Shown here one piece after another: positions 21,979 through 33,655 of a stretch of DNA of 64,000 bases; the stretch's first letter is position 1, and each line of letters begins with the position of its first letter. A model generated the notes under the pieces. That model saw nothing but the letters and a program-made list of their open reading frames with translations. It was not told the DNA's origin and did not search any database. Source of the DNA: Notospermus geniculatus (lineage: Eukaryota > Nemertea > Pilidiophora > Heteronemertea > Lineidae); contig NMRB01000130.1 in the NCBI GenBank assembly GCA_002633025.1, positions 123,883-187,882 on the forward strand, given 5' to 3'. The position numbers were made by a program, and so were the translations under genes.

Positions 21979-22091
21979 CAGGGCTCATGTTCCCGAAGCC
22001 GTCGTTAGGTTAACGATGTCGTTAAAACTGGTAAAATGCATAGCGTAACGACATCGTTAACCTAACGACGGCTTCGGGAACATGGGCCCTG
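21979..22091. mobile_element. 113-bp hairpin MITE, near-perfect stem
   Basis: CAGGGCTCATGTTCCCGAAG, then GCCGTCGTTAGG and TTAACGATGTCGTTA, pair with the right half over about 44 bases with one or two mismatches, around a loop of about 20 bases. The terminus GGGC(T/C)CATGTTCCCGAAG resembles GGGCCATATTCATAAAG of 51001-51130. No clear target duplication was seen. The near-perfect stem suggests a recent insertion. Confidence 0.8.
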
Positions 22092-22508
22092 ACCTGTAAA
22101 TACCTTCCAGAGCCGTTTTACTGTTGTTCTTTGTTATTTCTTAAGTAAAAATATACGCCTGAAGACATTAAGTACCTGTAACTTTGCGATTTAAATGTTC
22201 TGCGCTGCTATTTAAAGATAAATGTATCACGGGTATTTTCGCGGCCCACGAAAATCATTGTTTATTTACATTTTGTTTGTTTATAGGCCCTATCCAGTCT
22301 TTCATTGTCTTATGAGTAATTTGTTGGTGGCATGTCCCTCTAGAAGTTCTTTTGATACCGAAAGTATTCAATTTGGTGGGTTGGTACATGTTCCAAAGGT
22401 AAAAAAACATACTGTAAACATCCATGTTTACAAACATTGAATGTAAACAATGAAGTCGTGATACATTATCTTTAAGATCTTTAGGCTACTCTGTTTCTAA
22501 CTTCCCAG
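22092..22508. other. AT-rich stretch upstream of candidate exon
   Basis: A 72-codon frame (22222-22440) ends a possible exon at CCAAAG before GTAAAA near 22400, but its phase does not fit the candidate exon at 22509. The last 20 bases before 22509 are pyrimidine-rich. Confidence 0.25.
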
Positions 22509-22832
22509 GAATGCTACATCGAGTGACATCTATCCTTTGTTCAAAACCATTACCATTGATTTTTATCAAAGATGCTCCATCTCCATCTCAGTCCTTTTTA
22601 CGAAATTATACAAACGCAACTACCATTTACCGCGCTATTAAAGTCGTTGCGTATAGAGCTGAAAGCATCTACTGTTTATTACAAGATGAAAACATAGCTT
22701 ACTCTTTTGAAATCGAATCCGAATGCGATTATACGATTTCTGAGACTTTACCGCTAGAAACATTTCAAAAACTTGCTGAATACACGAAGCCTAAAAACCT
22801 GCTGGAGTTGTCTCTTTCTGTCATGTCTGTAG
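22509..22832 (+). CDS. Candidate internal exon of an unknown protein
   Basis: A stop-free 324-base segment is bounded by a good acceptor (CTGTTTCTAACTTCCCAG before 22509) and a donor (TCTGTAG then GTAAAC at 22833). The frame that stays open starts two bases into the segment and ends one base into a codon, so both flanking introns would be phase 1, a symmetric exon. The peptide has real-protein character: a middle part YRAIKVVAYRAESIYCLLQD and an acidic, leucine-rich tail ETLPLETFQKLAEYTKPKN. I recognise no family and see no membrane segment. No partner exon was found with confidence, so it may also be a lone pseudo-exon. Confidence 0.4.
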
Positions 22833-23848
22833 GTAAACGCTCGCCGTATGTGTAGCCTCAGGGGCTGCGCTGGATTTCATAGATGATGCACGTCTCTGTT
22901 TGTGTACGTCTTTTCTGTATAGCAAGCGAATGTTCATAAAGAAACTGCCGTAGGATCTGTCTTAATATCCCCAGTCTAGCACACGATAGTCGCGTACAAT
23001 TGCAGTATTTTAAATGACTTGGAAAACGTGTTTTATTTACATTTCGATTGTCTGTCTTTTAAATTTCGCCGCTTGCCTCTGTTTCCAGCCTCTGGTACGA
23101 AGAGTTTAAACAAATGAGGTTTCAGCTAGGCAATAACGGAAGGAAACATCGCAATATGGGATACATAGTAAATAATTAGACTGCGGTTTGCCGATTTCAA
23201 CATTATTTTCCTTACATTGGCTTCAAATTAAAGGTACACACTACCAATTGTGCCGAATGGTTTCAAACGTTCATTACCTTCTCTGGTTGGTAATTTCACT
23301 ACGCAGTGACTATGTACATGTACCTTTGCACGGGTTTCATCTACATGTGTGTTATCCAGCGAGCAGCCAAATTTCGTCAGGGCAAAACTGTTTTTATTGT
23401 TGGTGGAGTCACCCTTTTTTTCATTACATTTATGTATTTTAAATTCAACTTTTGTACTCTTACAAGTTAATGGGCGATAGAGCTTTAAGAAGTCAGGAAA
23501 TGAGAAAGTGTAACGCACCTTACACAGCAGGAACAATGTAGAGAGAGATTGGATAGAATGAGCCTGTCGATTTCAATTATTCAGCTGTGTATTCTGAAGA
23601 AACAGAAGATTTATTTTTAACAAAATACATTTGTATATGGATATTTTCTTTGACCTCCCAAAATCTTCATTTCATCTCAAATTATATTAGGTATTTATTT
23701 TCATTATAGACCTTCGTCTGTACACATCTCCTCCAGAAAAATGAATAGACCATAATCAGGGGACTGTGTTATTGAACAACCCGTGCTGCATGCATCATAA
23801 TGGGACGAGAAACTACTCCTTAGTTGATGAAAATAACGATGAAGTTAC
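22833..23848. other. Unassigned sequence
   Basis: At 23229 TTAAAGGTACACACTACC resembles a transposon terminus (compare TTAAAGGTGCTC at 56063), but no inverted partner was found. Frames of 84 and 102 codons overlap on opposite strands without motifs. Confidence 0.25.
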
Positions 23849-24012
23849 TAGGGAGGTTTAGATGTCAAACGATAAACGTAAACTTTATGACAACGTTTTT
23901 TTCATACTAAACATTAAGCAAATTTTATACTACATGTACATTTTCGGTACAAAAATAACGTTGTCGTTATACTTAACGTTAACGTGTATGGTTTGATTTC
24001 TAAACCTCCCTA
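23849..24012. mobile_element. TA-flanked MITE with GGGAGGTTTAGA termini
   Basis: Left TAGGGAGGTTTAGATGTCAAA, right its imperfect complement ending CTAAACCTCCCTA. Inner blocks AACGATAAACGTAAACTTT and AACGTTAACGTGTATGG also pair. The first ten bases and the TA borders are the same as in 5692-6083 but the interiors are unrelated. Confidence 0.8.
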
Positions 24013-27000
24013 TTTTCGTGCAGCACAGTATGTGCAAAAATGAAGGTAACGTTTTGAGCGCTTTCGTAACCTCAGTAATCGTAGCCGATGCAATGATGAT
24101 GATATGGGTTTTGTACAGAACAAAGCAAAAATGAGGCTATCGTTTTGTGCATTTCGTAACCTCAGTACTTTTTAAAGCTCTATAAATAAATGCTTCTTTT
24201 GAAATGTAAAAAGGAATTCATGCTGTCAAAGGAAGCCATTCTCATTCTAACATGAGAAGCTTACCAGCTGAACTTGAGATTCATGCATGAGTATTTCACC
24301 AACGGTTCACTCACAACACTAATCTCTGAAGACCATAAATACATACGTACAGTACGTACATACAAAAAAATTAAGGTGAAACCAAATCAGTTAAATCTCA
24401 CATTGCTCGTAGTTTGCAATGTGAATATTACGCCACGATCTGAATGTGAAACATCGGAATGTTTGCCTGTGTGTGAAGTGTAATTTACAATAAGGTGTTG
24501 TGGGATAAAGTACAACATATTTCAAACAAAGATTCTCAACAGAAGGTGCATGAAGAGGTATGGGTATCCTAGGCGAAACAATCACTTGCTTAAGTAGACA
24601 AATGTTTACAAACACGATATAAACAATATGAAGTACGTTGTTTGCTGGAATGTTGATTGGCCGACACAACGGAGCAATCCCTCTCCTTCACCATTTCATG
24701 CAGCGATTTGAGCGATGTCCCACATCGAAGCCATACTGTCAACGTTCTTGCCTATGTTTCATCTGGTAATGCCGACGTGACGGCTTGAAGGTGCTCGATC
24801 CGGGCTGATCACATCACACGGGGAACCTGTCAGGTATGATTGATCTCTGCCTTCGGAGAGAGTGATGTAAATCAGAACAGCCTGTCAGCCAGAACCTCGG
24901 CAACCTCATGGGGCTGCTATATGTCGTGCATAGCGAAGTGTATTGGTGATTTATCATGGTCGGGAGATTGAGCTGATTTTCAAAATCACTTTTCGGATTA
25001 GCATTGATTTAATAAACAAATAGGGTGTTTGAAAAAAGTGCACATTGATGTAAAGTTTTAGGGAATCCCTGATCGAAGCAGCGGAACACCTCTATACATG
25101 TCCACAGCGTTGTAGGTTAGTCGAAAAAGAGTACATTTAGAAGGTTGTCAGATGAAGATTCATGATGGGAGTGTAGTGTGGGTGCTCATATTGGGCAAAA
25201 TAGTTCTTCATTAACCCCATGGGCTACTATTCTGCACTGCTTTTGGATACTAAGTCTACAATATGAATGAAAGAATGATAGAGTTTATTGACAAATCACC
25301 ACAGATTTATCATAAAATAGATGAGGCTGTGACCAAATATGGCATTCTTAGCCTCTGGAAATGGACAAAATTTACAAATGCTTAGTACGAATGTTGGAGT
25401 ATTTATTTCGTTACGATAACAGGTTGGATGTCAATACAAAAGGAATAACCATGATCATAAAGGAATCAACCAAAAGGTTCAACTTACAAATTTAGCATTT
25501 TATAAATGAGAACAGTATCCCTTTAAACCTCAACAGATTTGTATTCTGACTCTTCCATATGATAGGCAAGACCCTTCTACATGTTTACTGCGAATTTTGT
25601 TGAATTCAGACTAGTTGAGCTTGTGATATACAAAAGGACTGAATTAATGAGAACCCTATAAACGATGAGAGCGCAGGGTCATCTGTGTACATTTGAATAG
25701 GCTACATTTGCACGTGGAACATAAATTGTGCTGAAAATAGCTACATGTATGTTATCCTCAGAAATGGAATTCAAGGCATCAAGTTGACACATTCATGTAC
25801 CCGACTACCATAAAAAAAGTTGAAGTCCCTGCCTTTTACGTAAAGCCAAAATTCAGGCCGTGAGAGACATCTGGTGGCAACACATGAAGTGTATCCCTTA
25901 GTTACTTCATCGTCCGCAGTTAAACCTTATGTTTGATTCCTTTATGCCATGATACATTGCATGTAAGTTACATGTTCTGAAAAACCGGGAAAAAAGATTA
26001 GCTACCATTTTGAAGTAGTTTTTAGATACTTAATCTACAATATCACCGCTGTTGGGACTTAAAGTACAGTTGACAGCATGCGTTTGGTCAAAATAAAAAA
26101 AAGACTGATGCTGATACTCATGTAACCGTTTTCCGTGAACCTTTAAAGTGGGCTATAGTAATATTGTACACGGATGACGCCGCTCCTTCCCTCCCAGGTT
26201 CCACTCTGATATCCAAAACCAAGCACTCGGTTGTCGCATTTTCATGATTTTCCTTTAAATATCTTGCTTTGGGAAGACGATAGCAGGCACAGAAGAGGTC
26301 ATTATGACATTACTACTGGGAAAGGTCAATCGACTCCTATACGTCGTCAACGATAAATTTTGGACAGAATATGAATGATCATGCCAGCAACTTACTTCCA
26401 ACATTTTTCAGTTTTTTCTCTGTAATATATGTAACTTTTTTTATCTACTTCTGCTGTTGTCAGTAAGAAGCTTCTTAAGAAGATGTATCGGGTCACTTTA
26501 CGGTACATCACGAAAAAAATGTCGGTGGGCGGATTGTTAAAAGAGCCTCAGAAGTCAGGTAATTTTCCAATGAACAATCATTTAGTCAGCGTGCTGTGGT
26601 ACAGAAAAAGCATAAGGGCGGGCAAAAAAATTCGGGTGAAAAGAACTATTAGTATGCCTTTATTTTTTACAGCATAGTTGATGCAAAAATTAGGGTGTCG
26701 TTTATAAGTTTAGTAACTTCGGTGTTTTTTAGTCCTTTTAAAAAAATTGATGTTTTGGAATGCAAGAATCTCGCTTCCTGAAAAGTCATGCATTATCAAA
26801 AAAGTCATCCTTTCTTCAAGTCACACTGCCGAATGAATTCTTCCAATTATTATTAATTGCTAGAGATGATGTGATACTCCATTGTAGAAAATGTTTATAT
26901 TTTTATGTAGTCCAGTGGCTGCTACTTGTCTGATGCAAAGATTGATGTCTACACTGTTTCCTTTTGCCAAGACAATCAGGACCATTTGCCTACCTTGGTA

Positions 27001-27302
27001 AACAAGCCATGTTCATGACTGAGAAAGAAATCTTAATAAACAACTTTATCACCATGTAAACCCAACGAATACGAAGGTTTTTTAATAACACATGTCTTCG
27101 TTGCTGAATCATGGATGATAAAACAAACAGAGCATGTGTTTAGTTTTCTAGTATAAACGATTTTGTCCTTGCTGACTTGAGTAAAAGGTGTCGTACATCA
27201 AGAGAGAAGATATAGTCTGCCGGAGGGAGGGTAGTTTTATTTGTGTAGAAATCCTATGCTATGAATGGATTAGAAAGCTGGAGAGAGCTTCTCGTAATAG
27301 TT
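24013..27302. other. 3.3 kb without recognised features
   Basis: Short frames of up to 92 codons, no splice-supported exon, SINE or hairpin. Related phrases (GCAAAAATGA, then TTTCGTAACCTCAGTA) recur near 24037, 24128 and loosely 26672, hinting at an old repeat too diverged to delimit. Confidence 0.3.
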
Positions 27303-27493
27303 TTTTTAGCTCACCTGTGAGCTCTAGTCGTGACGCGGTGTCCGTCGTCGTCGTCCATTAGCAGGGCACGTTTCGTAACCGCTAGACCTATTGGCATCAA
27401 ACTTGGTACATATGTGCCGCTGGATCAGATGACCTCACATCTGAGGTCATCTGTTTCGGTTCAATTTGATTCCTGGCTTAGCCACCAGGGACT
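27303..27493 (+). repeat. GCTCACC repeat, copy 3, 5' part
   Basis: It starts TTTTTAGCTCACCTGTGAGC and runs through GTTTCGTAACCGCTAG to CCACCAGGGACT, where the 446-bp MITE begins. The CTCF-like core is decayed here (CCACCAGGGACT). A palindrome CAGATGACCTCA...TGAGGTCATCTG is present at 27427-27454. Confidence 0.8.
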
Positions 27494-27939
27494 CATCCTC
27501 CCACAGCAGGGGTTTTTACCTCGCTTCTCTTCATCCGCTCACACAAACCCCTGCTGAAATCCAACGGCCATTGAAGCTGATGTGGCTGTTCCATACTCCA
27601 GTTGCACTCCCTGTATTTTAAGGATAACTGGAGAAGTACAAATTTCGTGGTTTTACCCAGTTTGATTTTAAAGTTTTGTGCCTTACAAATCACTTACATC
27701 TTTCCAAAATTGTCTGAATTTTATCACAGAGGTTCTTCCTGTGTATGGGAAAGATTCTTATTATTTTTTATTGTTATTATGAGTCATAATTATTTAATAT
27801 TGACACCCTGAAAATGCTGCATTCTGATTGGGCAATGGTTTTCTGACCGCCTCATCTTGCCTGGGAGGCCCAATTTCAGCAGGGCTTTGTGTGGAGTGCA
27901 TGAATAGGAACGAGACCAAAGCCCTGCTGTGGGAGGATG
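27494..27939 (+). mobile_element. CATCCTCCC MITE, longest copy
   Basis: Left end CATCCTCCCACAGCAGGGG, right end CCCTGCTGTGGGAGGATG, perfect inverted termini of at least 18 bases. The interior is AT-rich and non-coding. It ends exactly at the N at 27940, after which the 108 bases preceding the element are repeated, so its right flank and target duplication are not known. Confidence 0.8.
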
Positions 27940-27940
27940 N

Positions 27941-28366
27941 ACCTATTGGCATCAAACTTGGTACATATGTGCCGCTGGATCAGATGACCTCACATCTGAG
28001 GTCATCTGTTTCGGTTCAATTTGATTCCTGGCTTAGCCACCAGGGACTAAACTGAAAACCTTTAAAGTGCCATTCGAAGACAACTGCCAAGCAACTACTA
28101 CCTTGGAAAATGGAACTTTGACCTGTGTGACATAGAAAAGTGGGTCAACTTGAAAACCCAGATGATATACATGTATCGTGTATATCTTCATTAGATGTAC
28201 CTATGACAAAAATTCGGTGAAGTTCCGTCCAATAATAAGTTAGTTATTCCCCTTTTTGTACTTTACAAATAGAGCCATCTAGTTACTTTTTAATGGACTA
28301 CAGTGCATCAGTCCACTTTATAACTTCATGGTCTACCACTGGAGCTGTTGACTTCGACATCATGGA
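27941..28366 (+). repeat. GCTCACC repeat, copy 3 continued, with 108-bp duplicate
   Basis: 27941-28048 repeats 27386-27493 apparently without differences, then the sequence continues into decayed repeat (GGAAAATGGAACTTTGACC). No family 3' terminus follows. The duplicate is best explained by assembly of two alleles. Confidence 0.7.
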
Positions 28367-28650
28367 AGTGGATCAGATACAACCTACTCTTCATAAGCTT
28401 CAGTTTGATACCAAACACGACCACCTTAGCTTTAATGGTCTTTAAGTAGGTCATGAATTTGGATCAGCTAGTAGAACCTACTCTACACAAGCTTCAATTT
28501 GACGCCAAACACGACTACCTCAGCTCTAACGATCTTAAAGGTCATGAAAGTGGGTCACCTAGAGCCTACCTTTCATAAGCTTCAGTTTAATACCAAACAC
28601 GACTACCTGCCTCATAAAAGTGGGTCACCTCGAAATCATGCATCAATTCT
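28366..28650 (+). repeat. Degenerate 88-94 bp tandem repeat with GGTCA half-sites
   Basis: Three units carry CATAAGCTTCAGTTTGATAC (or close variants), CCAAACACGACTACCT, and GGTCAT followed by GTGGGTCACCTAGAG. The key positions (AAGCTTCA) are near 28395, 28489 and 28577. Part of a broader decayed repeat domain. Confidence 0.65.
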
Positions 28651-28880
28651 TGCATTGTGTCGTACAGTGAGCAAGATCTTCAATAAATTTTATTTCCCAA
28701 AATGATGGATGACTGTTCTTGTGGTAACTGTGTGAATGTTGCATGATTTATTTTCTGTTTGATAAAGTAAGGTATTCTTTTGGAATACATACAGTTGTCA
28801 AAAAGATGTGGAATTGTTTCAATTTCTCTTTTACAGAAAGTACAGTCTGAGCTATTCTTTATCTTTATTTTTCCTGTGAT
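28651..28880. other. Unassigned sequence
   Basis: AT-rich spacer with nothing recognised. Confidence 0.2.
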
Positions 28881-29830
28881 TTTTAGCTCACCGGGGTGAG
28901 CTATTACGATGGTGCAGCGTCCGCCGTCCGTCGTCGTCGTCCATTGCAGGGCACGTTTCGTAACCGCTGGAGTTATTGATCTGAAACTACCCTTAGGTCA
29001 GATGACATACTAGTATGACACCACGTTTCGGTCCGATTCGACCGGCTTGGCCACCAGGTGGCCAAAACCAGCGCTCAAAGTCCAGTAACTCCTGAACTGT
29101 TAAACTGGATTATCTCCAAATTTTTATCATAGGTGCATCTAATGAGGATGCATGACATATGTAAAAGGTTTTTTATTTGACCTACTTTTCAAGGTCACAG
29201 AGGTCAAAGTTTAAAATTTTGTCATTTCCTGGCACGTTTCGTAACTGCTTGGGCTATTGACCTGAAACTTGGTACAATTATAACCCTATGTCAGATGACC
29301 TACGAAACCAAGTTTCAGTCCGATTCGATTCTTGGCTTGGCCACCAGGTGGCCAAAACCAGCTGAAAGTCCAGTAACTCCTGAACTGTTAAACTGGATTG
29401 TATCCAAATTGTTATCATAGGTGCATCTAATGAGGATGCATGACATATGTAAAGGGGTTTTGATTTGACCTACTTTTCAAGCTCAGAGAGGTCAAGTTCA
29501 AAATTTGCCATTTTGGTGGCACGTTTCATGGCTATTTTACCTGATATCTTCGAACTTGGTGTGGTCATCTATCTAGGTACCCTCTATGTGTACAGATATT
29601 TTTTGCCAATTGGAATGAAATAATGGTTACCAGGTAGCCATCTTGGAAAATGGAACTTGGCACATATGTCATAAATTCTCAAGCCAGCTGAATGTTTTGA
29701 CCTTGAAATTTTGACCATAATCGTATTACCGTGAGGTCAAAGCTTGGCCCCTGAACACTTCGATTTAACATTTGTCATTTGTTCTTCTGGTACGTTCACC
29801 CAGGTGAGCACATGGTCCATGGACCAATTT
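28881..29830 (+). repeat. GCTCACC repeat, copy 4 (full length)
   Basis: From TTTTAGCTCACCGGGGTGAGC to GGTGAGCACATGGTCCATGG. It contains two long monomers of about 290 bp, each beginning GCACGTTTCGTAAC (28956, 29230), with CCACCAGGTGGCC at 29051 and 29341 and a direct-repeat AGGTCA block at 29189-29206 (decayed in the second monomer). The third monomer is degenerate. No frame is conserved. Confidence 0.9.
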
Positions 29831-29965
29831 CCATTCCCTACCTCCAATGATTTTGCAGGCATTACATTTATGAGCGATCGAATTAATCATTCATGGGTTG
29901 ACAAAAAGGTTGGCTGACAACAACCCATTTCTTTTATAGGATCGATTGTGGAAGTATTAAGCTGC

Positions 29966-30153
29966 GAGTCACTGGCAATACTTTCACAACATTTTGTTGA
30001 ACAATATTCCTTATCCGCACGATCTTTTGACCCTGAATACGCTGGTCATCAAATCATAGCAACACTTGAAAAGCTCTCCTCCCCTGTACAACCTCCAACA
30101 TTGTTCCCACAAGGGGTTGTTACTCTGAAAGTTCAAAAAATGTGCCAGTGTAC
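29966..30153 (-). mobile_element. AACATT palindromic MITE
   Basis: CACTGGCAATACTTTCACAAC at the left and ATGTGCCAGTGTAC at the right, with GATCTTTTGACCC and CTCTCCTCCCCTGTACA inside. It lies 135 bases past the GCTCACC repeat. Confidence 0.7.
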
Positions 30154-32751
30154 GACCTTTACGGTCGGTTGGTGGTGCAAATTTTGGGTAATGGACCTAG
30201 AATTTAGTAATCGGCCTCTTTCTTCTAATAATATTAGGAGTTTTAATAAATGTTCTTTGGGAATCACTAGTGAGTTTTTGTGGAAATTTCCAGCTAATAT
30301 CCCCTGAATTTCGTCATTTCGAGAAAGCTTACCAACACTCCAAAGTTTCAGAAGTCTAATAACTTTATGTGTGGACGATGACGAACACTCAGGAAAGCTA
30401 GAGTATTTTTTTGGTCTCATACTTATATCAATAACACTCTTAATCTGTTTTTGCTAATATTCCTCATCCTACAGAAACTTCTGTCGCACCGTATTCACAC
30501 CACAACTTCGGAAAGTATCCTTAATTTCAAATGTAATATCTGCCAATTGGGCTAATATTACATATGTTTTCATGTTCCTGCGTTCGGTGTGTTTGAAATG
30601 GGTATGAAATTATATTGTGATGTTTGGACAAGAGTTTTGACGTCCACTCGAGAATTCTAGATGATGAGGCAATATTTCATTAAGCTGGGGCCGCCCTGTT
30701 GAAGTGAAGGCTGTGACAGCTTCGAATCGACCGGGTAATCAGAAGAGGTTCCTGGCCAACCAGCGTGTGTGTCTTGACTTGCTAACGAAGTAGGATGGAC
30801 GGTATGGGTGTGAACTTGAATGGGAAAGTTATTGGACACGATCGTGTACTTCAGCCATCACCTTGCCTTGCATAGCAAACTGCACCGCAGTCTTGTATGT
30901 AAAACGTGGTAAGAGGCTTCATTGTACGAAAGATGTCACTTGTGCATTGATTCTAGTGGTACACTTAGCAAAAATGAGTCCTTTTCCTCGTTGATTACTG
31001 CAATGGGATCTTCATTCTAATTTCGGTATCAATACGTGTAGGTATTTTCAATACTTGCAGATATTCGTTATTTATATTTAGCAGAGCCACTTGAGAAACC
31101 CTTTCCACTTTCTACGGACTACTTTTTCCAACCTTCCACTTTCTACGGACTACTTTTTACAACCTATGACTACTCCTTTCTACTACCTTGTTTACGAAGC
31201 AAACCTAACCCCACTCTGATTACCTTGAACAATTCCTGTCATTATAAGCCTTTATCACAAAAACAACACCTTTTTCTATGTGGTGGACGAAGATTTTCAA
31301 GTCAGGCCGGAAGCAGGAGCTTCACCGTTGAGAGTTTCATTTCAGAAGGCCTTATTGGTCCTTTGTTCGGCAGCAATGGGATTGTCAACCAAGGAAAATT
31401 TTTGATTTTGTTCGGTATTGCTGTTTTGCTAAAATACTAGTCTGTATTACTATCAAATTTTTTGCAACACGTTGATCTTGATGTTTGGCTGCGTCAGTTT
31501 TTCTGACGGATGCTTCTGCTGTGGGTCTTGATCCAGTGCTTGGTACCGGTACACTTTTAGCATTGATAAATGTTCGTCAGACTGTCTAGTGGTTCGCCCT
31601 CTTTGGCGTCTGTTTGTAATGGTTTTGGTTCTATTTCGCTGCCTGAGTATGTGCTATTTGCTTTCACGTCAACGGGTGTATTTGCACCGGATTTTATAAT
31701 GTGTTTGCCAGAAATGTGCTGAGTCCACTCAGCCGATACTTCGTTGGCTATACAACAGATGCTTCACCCATCAGACATGTACATCGCGCTTGAAGTAATG
31801 TATCAAGTCATCAAGAAGTTCTCAAAGAAGCGTAAATGTGACCTGTGAACACCAGGCGCAAGTCTCCCTGTGTAAATGGTTAATGATTTTCAGCAACACA
31901 ACACAGTGAAGGCTGAAATCAATTAAGCTGTTACAGTAACGCTGAAGGGGTTATTGTCGTCCTGGGTCTACTTTCTTGTTACAAACTGCACCCAGGTTCT
32001 GATTTAGAGGCCTAGGGACGAGCTCATTCTCAAGATCTCGTCGGATACGTGAATTAAGGTAAGTTGGTTCCACGATCCTCCGCCAGGTGATACTGTTGCT
32101 ACACATGATCAGAAACACCCATGGCCATGCACACATGACACATGCAAACATACATGGGAATGACACTCGACGTTTTCTTGTCCAGCTGGCGAGTTGATTA
32201 ATTTCTCTGTAATCATCCGAGGTTGAAAACTGTCCAGTTAGTCAAAAACAAAATTCTTTCAACTTCTCTTTTTTAACGTTTTGCGCGGCCATCTTGCATG
32301 CATAATATCAAGTGACTTCACGAGAACAACCTCGCCCCCTTCAGCTACAGTAATAAAGATGTTATTCTTTAGCAATGTGTTGATGACCTAACATGGTAGT
32401 CAAGAGCTTTGTCACTTCTTGAGACTTGTGTCTGGTTTTCCTAGTCTGGTTCACAAATTATTTGTGTCTTTCTTGGTTCCTACACAATTGCATGGCCTGT
32501 TCAATTCCATATAATACCACTGACGGCCCATCTTGTATTCTTCACCCAGTTTATCTTATCGGTCATGTCGGTTGGATGGTACAAGTATCTCCTATGAACT
32601 CATGATGAGGAGTCTATGTGAGAGCGTGCATCTGTCTTCTTAGGCGAGGATGGCTAGGGGTGTATTTGTCTGATTGGTACAAGAGCAAAGCGATAGATAT
32701 GTATGAGATCATGAAGTGATAAATCGAAAAAAAAACTGACACTATGTTGGT
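30154..32751. other. 2.6 kb with one short duplication
   Basis: CTTTCCACTTTCTACGGACT with a following ACTTTTT is present twice within 31100-31165 (about 33-bp period). Frames up to 95 codons lack motifs. No gene recognised. Confidence 0.3.
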
Positions 32752-33114
32752 GTTAGTTTCATCAGTAGTGCTCCTTTCTTGGCGAAGCTTTTGGGGACTT
32801 CGGACCATCTCTCGGGCTACTTTCATTAGTTTCATCAGTAGTGCTCCTTTCTTGGCGAAGCTTTTGGGGACTTCGGCCCATCTCTCGGGCTACTTTCGTT
32901 ATTTTCATCAGTAGTGCCCCTTTCTTGACGAAGCTTTTGGGGACTTCGGCCCATCTCACGGGCTACTTTCATTAGTTTCATCAGTAGTGCTCCTTTCTTG
33001 GTAAAGCTTTTGGGGACTTCGGCCCATCTCTCGGGCTACTTTCATTAGTTTCATCAGTAGTGCTCCTTTCTTGGCGAAACTTTCGGGACTTTGGCCGATC
33101 TCTCGGGCTACTTT
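32752..33114 (+). repeat. 73-bp tandem satellite, about five units
   Basis: The phrase ATCAGTAGTGCTCC starts at 32761, 32834, 32907, 32980 and 33053, an exact 73-base period. Each unit continues TTTCTTGGCGAAGCTTTTGG and GGACTTCGGCCCATCTCTCG. Units differ by a few bases each. The period is not a multiple of three, so the reverse frames crossing it are not coding. Confidence 0.95.
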
Positions 33115-33307
33115 TCGTACCAACTCTGACAGGCCAATGTCACAGCAAAGCGTTCTTCATTCATATTCTAAGATTCCCATACATTATTTGTGCAAAAATA
33201 TCGTCATTAGTTCGAGTACTGTACAAGTGGGCTCGAGTGTTTGCCTGTCAAGAGTATAACAAGTGATGGCATGGCAGGACGTGTGCATTTTTTTCATTAG
33301 TTTCCAA

Positions 33308-33410
33308 GTAACGAAATTTTTTGTTCCATTCGTATGTGGACACTGACAGAAAAAAAATTAGTTTGACATTTTCAAACTGTTCGAGGTAATTTTTAGCTCA
33401 CCTGTGGTGA
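33308..33410 (+). repeat. 103-bp direct repeat, left copy
   Basis: GTAACGAAA...TTTTTAGCTCACC...GTGGTGA is the same length and almost identical to 34945-35047. It includes the first 20 bases of the GCTCACC repeat, which then breaks off. Confidence 0.9.
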
Positions 33411-33655
33411 ATATCACCGACAATAGGTGGCAGCACCGCAGGCGTCCGTGGATAGAGAACCAGTGAGTGAGTGTTTACAACTTCGGCGTCTAACTCCTTT
33501 AATGCTTTCACCCACCATTGACTTGGATGTTCGTAGTGGAAGCACGCCGAACTGCGCATTGGTATGTATGGGCGGTTATTTCCGCCAAAAATCAGTGTCA
33601 GGTTTTTCATTTTAGCACAGAATTCCTATGTAGACAGCGCACAAGTAGCGTGAAA

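Noticed and set aside
27330-28055. Paired frames with the same peptide as evidence of coding
   Set aside because: The 108-base duplicate is non-coding repeat placed on both sides of an assembly gap.
32614-33114. CRISPR-like array of 73-bp units
   Set aside because: Units are directly contiguous without unique spacers, and the sequence is animal nuclear DNA.
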